Numbered from the stretch's first letter, positions 28,280-36,654 are shown. The stretch: DNA of 64,000 bases from Sphingobacterium faecale (GCF_016746095.1 NZ_JAERTY010000009.1:186001-250000), one strand, 5' to 3'. A program made the numbers and translations. The notes: generated from the sequence alone by a model not told the origin.

Positions 28280-29421
28280 TGTTAAACAAACTAGCTACCG
28301 TAGCTATCGGCATACTCACCGTCTGCCACCTCAACGATGCTCAGGCCCAGGAACAAAAATTTACGGTCATTGGACAGCTGAGCAAAGAGACCCATGGTCA
28401 AAAGATATATTTCAGTTACAATTCTACACAGGGTGACGTGCTGGACTCCCTCTATTCACAACATGGCAAATTCCGTTTTGAAGGCACCATTGATGGACCA
28501 CAGCTAGCGACCCTGTTGCTGGACAGCAACAATCAAGGTTTTCAGGAGTATTCGTCCAAGTCGGACAAAAAGATGTTCTACCTGGATGGCGAAACCATAA
28601 TGCTCGCGAGTGACTCTACTTTTAAGCAGGCGACTATAGAAAACTCGGCCATCAACAGAGAACATGAGCGCTATAAAGCCCCGCTGCAACCCACTATCGA
28701 AAAAATCAGAGTTATCAATACAAAATTTTTTCACGCGAGTGCGGAGGAGCAAAATGACCCTGAGTATATCCGCCAGACAGATATAGCCTATTACAAAGTA
28801 GAGCAAGAACTGATCGAGCTTCAGAAAAAATACATCCGCGAAAATCCGAATTCTATTTTCAGTCTCCGGGCACTGTCCGAGATCATCAATGTATATGAAG
28901 ACGTCAGCATCCCTAAAGCCTTATTTGACGGACTGTCTCCCGAACTCAGACAGAGCAAACAGGGGAAATCCTTTCAAGAGCAGCTGGATCGCAGAATGCT
29001 TGCACAGGTTGGTGATGAGGCTACCGAGATCGCATTGCCGGATCAAGATGGCCGTATCGTCAGACTGTCAGACTATAAGGGAAAGTATGTACTGGTAGAC
29101 TTCTGGGCTTCATGGTGCGGCCCATGTAGAGAAGAAAGCCCCTTTCTGGTCGAGCTCTACAAAAAGTATAAAAGCAAAAACTTTGAAATCATCGGCATAT
29201 CCCTCGACAAGCAACGGGATGCCTGGCTGAAAGCTGTAGCGGACGATCAACTAAGCTGGGTCCATCTTTCAGACCTGAAAGCATGGGGTACCGAAGCGGT
29301 CAAAAACTATGGAATAGTAGGTGTACCCCAGAACTTTTTGATATCGCCGGATGGCAAAATTGTCGCAAAAAACCTAAGAGGAGACCATTTGGAAAAAACA
29401 CTCCTTGAATTCATAAAATAG
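28279..29421 (+). CDS. TlpA-like thioredoxin protein (WCGPC), coupled to the preceding one
   Basis: 380 residues. Signal peptide (to about 23, NDAQAQ), DUF4369-like domain (about 25-115), helical linker with coiled-coil character (about 150-190), and a TlpA domain (about 240-378) with WASWCGPCREESPF (Cys280, Cys283). Proteins of this type are envelope disulfide reductases. It is the last gene of locus D. The start codon overlaps the stop of the CHWC paralogue, so expression of the two should be linked. Confidence 0.9.
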   Translation: MLNKLATVAIGILTVCHLNDAQAQEQKFTVIGQLSKETHGQKIYFSYNSTQGDVLDSLYSQHGKFRFEGTIDGPQLATLLLDSNNQGFQEYSSKSDKKMFYLDGETIMLASDSTFKQATIENSAINREHERYKAPLQPTIEKIRVINTKFFHASAEEQNDPEYIRQTDIAYYKVEQELIELQKKYIRENPNSIFSLRALSEIINVYEDVSIPKALFDGLSPELRQSKQGKSFQEQLDRRMLAQVGDEATEIALPDQDGRIVRLSDYKGKYVLVDFWASWCGPCREESPFLVELYKKYKSKNFEIIGISLDKQRDAWLKAVADDQLSWVHLSDLKAWGTEAVKNYGIVGVPQNFLISPDGKIVAKNLRGDHLEKTLLEFIK

Positions 29422-29439
29422 GGACTTGGCCCCACATAA

Positions 29440-29468
29440 CATGCCCGAGAAACACTGCCTCGGGCATG
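29440..29468 (+). terminator. Hairpin after locus D
   Basis: 10-bp perfect stem catgcccgag (29440-29449) with ctcgggcatg (29459-29468). There is no good T-run after it, so termination may be inefficient or factor-dependent. Confidence 0.5.
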
Positions 29469-29551
29469 ACTTGTTAAATCAGACTTGTCACGAGTCACCC
29501 ATCACCAGTTAACAAGATAACTCTATAACTCTAATCCCCCATAACTCCCTA

Positions 29552-29596
29552 ACTAGTTAACAAGATAACTCGATCACTTGATCACTTGATCACTTG
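29552..29596 (+). repeat. Right copy of 27-base direct repeat plus 8-base tandem repeats
   Basis: 29552-29578 matches 20232-20258 at 26 of 27 bases. It runs into three tandem copies of atcacttg (29573-29596). A partial copy (agttaacaagataact) lies at about 29504-29522. Confidence 0.75.
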
Positions 29597-29608
29597 ATAA
29601 CCCAAAAA

Positions 29609-30010
29609 CTACACCTTCCCCTTCGGCACCGAATACCACTCCCGCAGATGCGCTACCTCGCTGGAGATAAAACGTACGCCACCTCCTTTGGCTCCGATAC
29701 GCACTTCGGTGAGCAATCCTTCGTCCCGGTGTGTCACCAATGTGCCACGCGATATCCCCAGTACATCGAGCGCCTCGACGGTATCCATCAGCCAGTCGCC
29801 CTCGGCCAGTACCAGGTCGCGGATATGTACAATACGCCGCTTGGAGATGGCGGCGTCCTGCTGAACAGTGCTGACCTCCACTATTTGCCCGACCGGCTTC
29901 TCCCCTTTATCCGATACCAGCATTTCTAACAGATCACGGATCTGAATGACAGTCTGTAGGAGCAGGTAGTCCGTCTTTTTACCCCCATGGTGTTTTGATT
30001 CTACTATCAT
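29609..30010 (-). CDS. Helix-turn-helix (excisionase/MerR-like) DNA-binding protein
   Basis: 133 residues. The N-terminal half is predicted helical (TDYLLLQTVIQIRDLLEML). The C-terminal half has a winged helix-turn-helix of the HTH_17 type common in Bacteroidota mobile-element and phage regulators: WLMDTVEALDVLGISRGTLV, THRDEGLLTEVRIG, then GVRFISSEVAHLREW. It would bind DNA as a local regulator. Four TGTCC words lie just upstream (30061-30103) and may be its operator. No integrase or other mobility gene is adjacent. Confidence 0.7.
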   Translation of the reverse strand: MIVESKHHGGKKTDYLLLQTVIQIRDLLEMLVSDKGEKPVGQIVEVSTVQQDAAISKRRIVHIRDLVLAEGDWLMDTVEALDVLGISRGTLVTHRDEGLLTEVRIGAKGGGVRFISSEVAHLREWYSVPKGKV

Positions 30011-30060
30011 AATAATAATTTAAAGGTTTATACGAATATGGCAGAAGAAAAAGCAAGGAC

Positions 30061-30103
30061 TGTCCAAAATGTCCATAATGGGCAGAAATGTCCTAAAATG
30101 TCC
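30061..30103. promoter_or_regulatory. Iteron-like TGTCC repeats
   Basis: TGTCC occurs at 30061, 30070, 30089 and 30099, three times as AANATGTCC. The spacings of 9, 19 and 10 bases keep the words on about the same DNA face. The site lies upstream of the HTH gene and could be its binding site. Confidence 0.45.
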
Positions 30104-30179
30104 AATCTATCCGATTTCAGAAAACCTTAAAATAACGCTATCTTAAGAGAAGTTTATTAACGCGCTGCACATCAGGAGG

Positions 30180-30305
30180 ATGTGGTCATTTTATAAAGAC
30201 TACTTAGAGGAGCTTCTTGGCAACGATGTCAAAGCAATGGTAGGACCCACAGTCTGCACACCAGCTGCTATGGTATGCTGTGCTGTACAACCCCAGTCAT
30301 CATGA
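30180..30305 (+). CDS. Possible 41-residue cysteine-containing small ORF
   Basis: An ATG preceded by aggagg opens a 41-codon frame (MWSFYKDYLEELLGNDVKAM, then VGPTVCTPAAMVCCAVQPQS). Its TGA overlaps the ATG of the next ORF (ATGA at 30302-30305), the classical layout of translational coupling. The product is unrecognised; three cysteines lie in the last third. The purine-rich stretch almost touches the ATG, so it is a poor ribosome site. The main support is the overlap. Confidence 0.4.
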   Translation: MWSFYKDYLEELLGNDVKAMVGPTVCTPAAMVCCAVQPQSS

Positions 30306-30499
30306 AAAGAAAACCTCGATTAATAATCAGACCTCAGGATGTAAGCATCATCATGAGTATGAGCTATAAACAAGCAAGCCGCAGGTACAATCAGGCTAAG
30401 GACGCTCTAGGTCGATTACCGCACCAGGAGCTCACTTTCAAAGAATTTGCCGATTATTTTGGATTAGATGTAGAGGATATATATAACCAGCTGCGGTAG
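30302..30499 (+). CDS. Small putative DNA-binding protein
   Basis: 65 residues from the ATG at 30302 (MKRKPRLIIRPQDVSIIMSM), chosen because it overlaps the preceding small ORF and matches the usual start of similar small Bacteroidota proteins. The pattern RLIIRPQDV..IMSMSYKQASRRYNQ followed by FKEFADYFGLDVEDIYNQL has the look of a compact helix-turn-helix protein found next to accessory regions. Role unknown. A strong terminator follows. Confidence 0.6.
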   Translation: MKRKPRLIIRPQDVSIIMSMSYKQASRRYNQAKDALGRLPHQELTFKEFADYFGLDVEDIYNQLR

Positions 30500-30507
30500 C
30501 TATAGAA

Positions 30508-30543
30508 CAAATATGCTGGAGTCAAAAGGATCCAGCATATTTG
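30508..30543. terminator. Bidirectional terminator
   Basis: 13-bp perfect stem (30508-30520 with 30531-30543, caaatatgctgga/tccagcatatttg) between convergent genes. The arms are A/T-rich at their bases, so it can act in both directions. Confidence 0.7.
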
Positions 30544-31146
30544 TCAATTGTTAAGGTAACGGTCGTACTGTTTCTTTGCCCGCTGGAGAACCTTCAGCTT
30601 TTCTGCCGAAAAAGTATACAGTTCATTTCCCCAGCCATGCATGCGCACATACCCTTCCTTATCTGTAATATGGATCTCGGATGTAGCCGTCAGAGAGAGC
30701 AGCTCCCAGCGGGAGTAGGTGATAAAGGCGACTGGATATTTGCGCTGTATAGTACTCAGATTATCTTTGCAGAGTATATACTCTTCGCCATTGATCATCC
30801 GCACCATAGTTTCCTTAAATCCGGTGTTCTCACGGTCATAGTGCTTCATACTATGAATATTACGCAGCTTGACTTTCATCTTTTCGTCCTCTTCGCCTTT
30901 CTTGGCCACAAGTATATCATCATCCAGCTGCGTATACATGAGCTTAAAATAATTCAGCTCATGACAGCCTGTAAGCTCGCAGCCCAAAAGCTTTTCGATC
31001 GGCGTATCTTCCATGACAAACTGTAGTTTTTTGAGCAGCACCCCTACCTCTGCGGTACTAATGGGAGAATCGAACGTGCCCCGGAGTAAGCCGACCAATT
31101 CTTTCATAAATTCGCTCAATTGCATTGCTTTTTCCTTTGAATCCAT
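30544..31146 (-). CDS. LytTR-like putative DNA-binding protein
   Basis: 200 residues, soluble. The second half fits the outline of a LytTR domain: DDDILVAKKG, a basic strand (MKVKLRNIHSMKHYD), then KYPVAFITYSRWELLSLTAT and EGYVRMHGWGNELYTFSAEK before a final helix. The first half (about 1-80) is helical and unrecognised. LytTR proteins bind DNA, often under histidine-kinase control, but no kinase is nearby. The assignment rests on pattern only. It is convergent with the small gene ending at 30499. Confidence 0.5.
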   Translation of the reverse strand: MDSKEKAMQLSEFMKELVGLLRGTFDSPISTAEVGVLLKKLQFVMEDTPIEKLLGCELTGCHELNYFKLMYTQLDDDILVAKKGEEDEKMKVKLRNIHSMKHYDRENTGFKETMVRMINGEEYILCKDNLSTIQRKYPVAFITYSRWELLSLTATSEIHITDKEGYVRMHGWGNELYTFSAEKLKVLQRAKKQYDRYLNN

Positions 31147-31690
31147 AAGGTTTACCTGTTAGTTTAAATCCTCAAGTTACATTTTAAAAACAACAATAGG
31201 CCATCAGCCCACCTTGTACAGGCTGTTTAACGATACAGAACTTAGTTCGAAAAAAAATATAATGTGTTCATTTTTAACAAAGTAAGCAAACAACACTTTA
31301 AAGGCATGTTAAGAGCCGGTTCGACATCTGGCCTTTAGCCATTCGATTTTTAAGCCTTTGTAACAACTGCCATTGCACCTATCTTTAGTACAGGTATACC
31401 AATAGATTATTAACTATATCAAGTTTACCCAACATCGATATGCACCATGCGCAGGCCATCTTGATAATGGGAAAACAATTTTTAAACCTTTATGCGATGA
31501 ACATCAATAATAAACCGTACTACCTACGACTATAGCACCGGCGCTTCTAGGCCATGGGCATACAGCCTCAAGCTGCTCTCTGTATGCCATGGCACTGGAA
31601 CACCCATCTGTAAAAAGAAATATAACAGCACAAACACAAGCTCCACAGGCTGTCGTCCATGAGGTATAGCCTATCTATTTACTGAAGACT
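31147..31690. other. Gene-free region before the AraC gene
   Basis: About 540 bases. No reading frame, strong hairpin or recognisable RNA gene was seen. It lies between two divergent regulators and must hold their promoters. The sequence around 31250-31300 is A/T-rich. Confidence 0.6.
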
Positions 31691-32686
31691 ATGATCGCAT
31701 CCTTAGATTTTAAACTGAACGCACTCTTCGGGGCACCCTGCCCTATGGACAACCTCCGTATGCAGCCTGGCATAAAAATGAAGACCGAACTGATCACCTG
31801 CTGGAAAAGCCCCCTTGGCGAAGCGATACTACAAGAATTTAACGGACTGATGGGCTATTGCTATCACCTGGAGCTGCACCTATCCCAAAAAATCGCCTTG
31901 GATATTGCGAGCAGCAGAGCCGAACTGCACGTCATGTATTCACTCCAAGCACATGCTGCTATACAGCTCCTCGACCCCAAAGAGCCTGCTCCCTACAGCC
32001 TATACCAGAAGCGGGCACGCTACTTCTACCTACCAGCACGCCACTATACCCTACAATTACCGGCAGGTAGGACGCAGCTGTTTGGCTTTTTCTTCCGTGC
32101 GAAACTATTCCGCAACAATAGCGAGCGCCCTTTCCGGTTTTTGCACGAGCTGCTACAGGCCAAGCGGGAAGGGTCTACCAAGTCACTGGCCAGTGTAGAC
32201 TTTAGCGTATGCTCCAGGACCGAGCAGCATATCAGGAAACTGATGGAAAATGCACGCATGGGCGATTTTGACAGTGAGGATTTTGTGCACCGGCAGTTTA
32301 TGGATATGATCAAGCTCTCCCGCACCAAGGTATATGACGAGTACGAGCGCACATCGGATCCGGAGGAGCTCATCAAACGGTTCCGCCAGCGCATAGCCGA
32401 GCGTGTAGACCAAGACGGTGCCTCATTCCTCTTAAAAGATATAGCAAGCCAACTCAACACCAGCTTCGAACATCTCTGTAGGCTACATAAAGATATACAC
32501 CAAAAAACGCCACTGACTTACCGGGATGAATTACTCGCCGACAGGATCAAACTCCTATTGGCAGCCCCTGGCACACTGGCCGAGATCAGTGAGACCTGTC
32601 GGTTCAGTGATTCCAACAGCCTCACCAAGTTTTTCAAAAAGCAAACAGGCACCACGCCATTCCAATACCGGGAGAACTTACGCTAA
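31691..32686 (+). CDS. AraC-family transcriptional regulator
   Basis: 331 residues. The C-terminal 100 residues form the AraC double helix-turn-helix: LLKDIASQLNTSFEHLCRLH (first) and TLAEISETCRFSDSNSLTKF (second), followed by the signature FFKKQTGTTPFQYREN. The N-terminal ~200 residues are a cupin-like sensor of the type seen in many Bacteroidota AraC proteins. An internal ATG (31745) is an alternative start. A pair of direct repeats lies just after the gene and before the MauE-like gene, so the regulator may control the latter. The G+C-rich codon use differs from the genes that follow. Confidence 0.88.
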   Translation: MIASLDFKLNALFGAPCPMDNLRMQPGIKMKTELITCWKSPLGEAILQEFNGLMGYCYHLELHLSQKIALDIASSRAELHVMYSLQAHAAIQLLDPKEPAPYSLYQKRARYFYLPARHYTLQLPAGRTQLFGFFFRAKLFRNNSERPFRFLHELLQAKREGSTKSLASVDFSVCSRTEQHIRKLMENARMGDFDSEDFVHRQFMDMIKLSRTKVYDEYERTSDPEELIKRFRQRIAERVDQDGASFLLKDIASQLNTSFEHLCRLHKDIHQKTPLTYRDELLADRIKLLLAAPGTLAEISETCRFSDSNSLTKFFKKQTGTTPFQYRENLR

Positions 32687-32718
32687 CTCCGATAACCACC
32701 TGAACGACAAACCACAAC

Positions 32719-32755
32719 ATCAGTTTTGGTCTATATCTAATATCAGTTTTGGCCT
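32719..32755. promoter_or_regulatory. Tandem atcagttttggYct direct repeats
   Basis: Two 14-base words (32719-32732 and 32742-32755) differ at one base and start 23 bases apart, about two helical turns, as expected for AraC-type binding sites. They lie between the AraC gene and the MauE-like gene. Confidence 0.5.
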
Positions 32756-32948
32756 AACAGCCGCTTTGTTTTCTATTATACCTTTGGCTTATAAAGATTA
32801 AAGGTATGGAACAGCATAAAAGAAAATTCGCTCTATTCCGGCAGTGCCGTATACGAGCGACGACCATCGGATAGCAGCAGGGGATATGCTGTACCGAGCA
32901 ATTATAAACTAAAAAAATCATGAAGCATACCGTCATAACAGAAGAGCC

Positions 32949-33440
32949 ATGCGATACGGAATATACATACAATACTTTTTCAGCTATATATTGGGCCTGC
33001 TATTTATTTACACAGCTGTACGCAAGATAGTAGACTATACTGCCCATGTGGCACATATCGCCGATGTCAAATTTTTATCAGCCCCTATAGCTTACCATGC
33101 CGCATACCTTGTTATCATAGCCGAAATCGTCATCGCTCTCCTACTGCTAGTACCGATAACCCGTGTACAGGTGTGGGGATGGAAACTGATCCTACCCCTG
33201 ATGCTGGTATACACCTTCTATGTGAATCATGTCTTGAACCTGCCTCTTTTCATTCCCTGCTCCTGCAAGGGCGTGCATGACCGGCTGGCCTGGACAGATC
33301 ATTACATATTGAATGCTGGGCTAGCCATACTCGCGTTGAGTATGATTATCCTACACTACAGAACACGGAAACTTATGAAAAAAAATAATGAAGAAAAACA
33401 ACTCAATGGGCTCATTGATTTTGTAATAGCGTCTCGATGA
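32949..33440 (+). CDS. MauE/DoxX-like membrane protein
   Basis: 163 residues with four predicted membrane helices (about 8-25, 45-68, 75-95, 117-137) and a charged cytoplasmic tail. The segment LPLFIPCSCKGVHDRLAWTDH carries a CxC pair between helices 3 and 4, in the position typical of MauE-type redox membrane proteins thought to handle disulfide formation. It is followed after 43 bases by a small secreted peptide with four cysteines. This pairing is common in Bacteroidota and suggests that the membrane protein acts on that peptide or on envelope thiols generally. Confidence 0.75.
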   Translation: MRYGIYIQYFFSYILGLLFIYTAVRKIVDYTAHVAHIADVKFLSAPIAYHAAYLVIIAEIVIALLLLVPITRVQVWGWKLILPLMLVYTFYVNHVLNLPLFIPCSCKGVHDRLAWTDHYILNAGLAILALSMIILHYRTRKLMKKNNEEKQLNGLIDFVIASR

Positions 33441-33483
33441 TACATAACCCGCAGTCTCAAAACACTGCACAATACTTACTAAA

Positions 33484-33792
33484 ATGAAAAAGATCTTAAT
33501 TTTCTTAATTCCAATTTTAATAATCGGCGGAGGAACCGCCTTAGCATTAACAATGCAAGATGATCCGATATGCGTGCAAGATGGGCATACGGGTTACACT
33601 TATGGCGGCCCTAATGCTCAACCGGCATTACCATTGAATCCTTCCGAAGCAGGATTATCTACGCCAAAAACATTTGGTTTAGATTTCGATTGCGCAGCGA
33701 GTGATGAAATATGTCATTACGTGTATATGTCCCCTGATACAAACAATCCAAATGGCAGATGGATAAAGTGTAGCGGCGACTACCAAGAGTAA
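33484..33792 (+). CDS. DUF6520-like small secreted peptide
   Basis: 102 residues. A signal-like hydrophobic segment (KILIFLIPILIIGGGTALAL) is followed by an acidic body with four cysteines (CVQ, DFDCAASDEICHYVY, KCSGDY). This matches the loose pattern of DUF6520 peptides, which lie beside MauE/DoxX-type membrane proteins. Function of the family is not established; a disulfide-bonded secreted peptide is the plain reading. A strong terminator follows at 33826. Confidence 0.65.
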   Translation: MKKILIFLIPILIIGGGTALALTMQDDPICVQDGHTGYTYGGPNAQPALPLNPSEAGLSTPKTFGLDFDCAASDEICHYVYMSPDTNNPNGRWIKCSGDYQE

Positions 33793-33825
33793 TTAAAGCA
33801 TCATAGAGCCATTGCTTTATGATGG

Positions 33826-33850
33826 AGAAGGGGCAATGCCCCTTCTTTAT
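33826..33850. terminator. Terminator between convergent genes
   Basis: 9-bp stem agaaggggc (33826-33834) with gccccttct (33838-33846), 3-base loop, then ttatt. An imperfect hairpin precedes it (about 33799-33824). It ends the peptide gene and can also serve the minus-strand tlpA. Confidence 0.8.
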
Positions 33851-35304
33851 TACTTTAAGTATTGATCCACTAGTTTTATTATTGACCCTAATTCTTTAAA
33901 GTCATTTTTAGTTGCCACTATCCGTCCTTCTTTGTCTAATAAAAATGGCCGTGGATAAGAATGGATTTCTAAACTCTTTATCAACGGATGTTTTGTTCGA
34001 AGACCATTTGTATATAAGTGTAACCCAGGAACTGGAAGAAAATCAACGAGCCTTACTGATTTCTCAAAAATGTGTCTATCGTCTATACTAATTGTAATAA
34101 TTTGAAATCGTTCATCATCTTTAAAATGTTCCGCTAATGGTCTCAAATAATTTTTCATAAATGCTTTACAAGGCGCACAGGACATAAACCAAAAATCAAT
34201 AAGTACAATTTTACCCTGATAGTCTTTCCTATAATGCATCTTGCCTGCCAAATCTGGCAATGAAAATTCTATATTTTCACCTTTAATTGTATTTCCTAAA
34301 CGAATTATAACAGGTACACACAGCGTATCATTCATCCAATAGCGAGCATCCTCGAGAATTTTCGCAGATGGATCAAAATGAAATCGATGCATGAGAAAAT
34401 TTGTAATAACTTTTTCGCGAAGTTCCGGATATTTAATATTTTCTTTAATTAAAAAATACCCAGCTGCTAAATCCTTCGATTGCTGTTGAAATTGAAGCTT
34501 CATTAAGAAATAAGCCTCAAGATATTGTTGAAATATCGGTGATTTGGCGAACTTAAGGAGATCTGTTGATGTATAGTCTTTTTCACTAAATTCGACAATT
34601 TCTAGATATTCAGGAATATCGGTAAAGTTTCCATTCCGTAAATCTTTAGCCATACGCATTTTAATCTTTCCCAAAGCATTTGCTACCAAAACACCCGATG
34701 CCTGCTCACTACAAAATGCACTATCTCCAAGAGACATTGCATTAAGCTGTTTCGTTATTTCAGAGAAACTAAGCTTGCCGAGATTAGCTAGGTCAGATTT
34801 GTCACCCCGTTTGTAAACAGCAATAGTAGTGTCAACAAAACTATCCAAAAACTGTTTCGCATTATATTTATCTGAACCTTTACCACTTGCCGTTACAATC
34901 CAAGTGTCAGGTATTATGGGGTCTCCATTATCATACTGCCCTAATGCATTTTGTATGGGAGACTCCCTAGGTACTAGTTTTATATGTACAGAATCATTTT
35001 CTGCCATCAGAAAGTTTTCCATCAGACCTTTATGAGGACTGCCATTGCTCTTTTGATAATCCAAATGCAAGTCCAACCAACTTAATCCCTTTATTCTAAA
35101 TTCAAAATGATATTTTCCATTTTCATTACCTGCTTTTAACATACGATGGTTCACATTATACCGATAGCCAATATAATCATCCCAGAGCCTTAGTTCGAGG
35201 CTATCTGTTTTTTGGAGATAAGGCGCCTCAATAGTGAGTTTAACCTGCGTTCTACAGGTTAAACTGATAAATAGAAAATATATGATAAATATTGTTGATC
35301 TCAT
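33850..35304 (-). CDS. TlpA-like thioredoxin protein (CAPC) of SusCD module F
   Basis: 484 residues. A signal segment (to about 18) is followed by an N-terminal beta-rich region (about 20-110), a long helical middle (about 145-330), and a TlpA domain (about 345-484) with IDFWFMSCAPCKAFM (Cys376, Cys379). The tryptophan usually before the first cysteine is replaced by serine and the pair is CAPC, both uncommon. The gene starts 14 bases after susD and is the counterpart of the partial gene at 1-1148. It probably handles thiols or disulfides of the imported ligand in the periplasm. Confidence 0.87.
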   Translation of the reverse strand: MRSTIFIIYFLFISLTCRTQVKLTIEAPYLQKTDSLELRLWDDYIGYRYNVNHRMLKAGNENGKYHFEFRIKGLSWLDLHLDYQKSNGSPHKGLMENFLMAENDSVHIKLVPRESPIQNALGQYDNGDPIIPDTWIVTASGKGSDKYNAKQFLDSFVDTTIAVYKRGDKSDLANLGKLSFSEITKQLNAMSLGDSAFCSEQASGVLVANALGKIKMRMAKDLRNGNFTDIPEYLEIVEFSEKDYTSTDLLKFAKSPIFQQYLEAYFLMKLQFQQQSKDLAAGYFLIKENIKYPELREKVITNFLMHRFHFDPSAKILEDARYWMNDTLCVPVIIRLGNTIKGENIEFSLPDLAGKMHYRKDYQGKIVLIDFWFMSCAPCKAFMKNYLRPLAEHFKDDERFQIITISIDDRHIFEKSVRLVDFLPVPGLHLYTNGLRTKHPLIKSLEIHSYPRPFLLDKEGRIVATKNDFKELGSIIKLVDQYLK

Positions 35305-35318
35305 GTCTAATTAGTTTG

Positions 35319-36641
35319 CTACCGAGGATTTTGAGTAAGACCTGAAGCTTTGATTTCGTTAGTAGGTATAGGAAATAACCAGTTATTACTTTTGGGTTCT
35401 AGTCTATAAATCTTATTTCCCAATGTACGTATCAGAGTAATATTTGCGCCATCGCGGTTGTAGCGCTTTAAGTCCGACCAGCGCAAGCCACGAAACAATA
35501 ATTGCTTGCGACGCTCCTGTAAGATAATCGCTAAAGCATCCTCCTTGTTCGTAGCAACTTGGTCTACATAATCGCTATGCATGTGCTTCAACAGATAATT
35601 CAAAGTTTGCATCGCCTCATCTTTGTCATTTAACCGAGCCTCGCACTCCGCTTTGATCAGGTACTGCTCATCCGAATCAAGCCCGCGAAAAAAGTAATTA
35701 CTGATTTTATACTGAGTGACATAATAGGGCTTCCCTTGTGCGTTTAGCTTAAAAAATGATCGCCTGAAATCCTTCAAATCATAACTTTCGAAAAGATCTT
35801 GTCTGATCTGAATATTCTGATTATTCGATTGAATAAAAGGACCGCTCGCCTCTAACCCCATATAAAGCGACTTCTTATAATCCAATGTCCCGACATTCAA
35901 ATCCACCAGTGCATCATGCGTAGCTAAAGAATTCGTAGCCATGTCTAATGCCTCTTCATACCTTCCCATTGCTAGAAAGACTCTTGCACGCAGTGCATAA
36001 ACAGCAGCTTTAGACGAACGTCCAAAATCTACCTCGGCCTGCACCAACGGCAGAGCAGCTTCTAAATCCGTCAAAATCCGACTATACACTTCGGCTACCG
36101 AATTACGCTTTACTTTCTCATTGACATCGGATAATAAGGGTATAGGTACCCCCAAATCCTGCGTAGCTGTAGCTTCTTTATAAGCTGGCGCATACAACTG
36201 AGCCAAATTGTACAATGCCCAGCTACGCAAAAATAACGCCGTACCTTGTACCTGATTATGCTGTTTTTTGTTTCTATCGCTTAGCTGAACCTTCTCCACC
36301 CCTTCCAAGACGACATTGGCATAGAAAATCTGTGCATACATCTTTTCCCAATTCTGATAATCGGATTCGATAGTCTCGAAAATATCATCAGCCCAGATAT
36401 GTGAATTCTTTGGTAAAATATTGTATATGGAATTCCAATAAGTCTCCTCCAAATAATAATCATCAGCCAGCACATCCAACATATCAGGATAAGAATAAGC
36501 CAGATTACCATAATTCATTAACTGCTCGAAATCTTCCAGCGTAGTCGGCACCACTGTGTCGGAACTCGGTTTGACATCCAAAAACTGATCTCCACAGGAC
36601 ATACAGCCCATGACGATAAAAAATATAATAAGTTTTTTCAT
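35319..36641 (-). CDS. SusD/RagB-family outer-membrane lipoprotein (module F)
   Basis: 440 residues with the same signal (FFIVMGCMSC) and closing segments as the protein at 1152-2480. Large parts are identical in protein and DNA. Differences cluster around residues 45-72 and in short patches near residues 180-330. It is the lid of the SusC at 36775-40203. Unlike module A, where susC and susD are 6 bases apart, 133 bases separate them here, filled by a palindromic repeat element. Confidence 0.93.
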   Translation of the reverse strand: MKKLIIFFIVMGCMSCGDQFLDVKPSSDTVVPTTLEDFEQLMNYGNLAYSYPDMLDVLADDYYLEETYWNSIYNILPKNSHIWADDIFETIESDYQNWEKMYAQIFYANVVLEGVEKVQLSDRNKKQHNQVQGTALFLRSWALYNLAQLYAPAYKEATATQDLGVPIPLLSDVNEKVKRNSVAEVYSRILTDLEAALPLVQAEVDFGRSSKAAVYALRARVFLAMGRYEEALDMATNSLATHDALVDLNVGTLDYKKSLYMGLEASGPFIQSNNQNIQIRQDLFESYDLKDFRRSFFKLNAQGKPYYVTQYKISNYFFRGLDSDEQYLIKAECEARLNDKDEAMQTLNYLLKHMHSDYVDQVATNKEDALAIILQERRKQLLFRGLRWSDLKRYNRDGANITLIRTLGNKIYRLEPKSNNWLFPIPTNEIKASGLTQNPR

Positions 36642-36654
36642 TTCTTTATTGTTA

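Noticed and set aside
29480..29600. CRISPR array
   Set aside because: Repeats are short, imperfect and without regular spacers; no cas genes are present.
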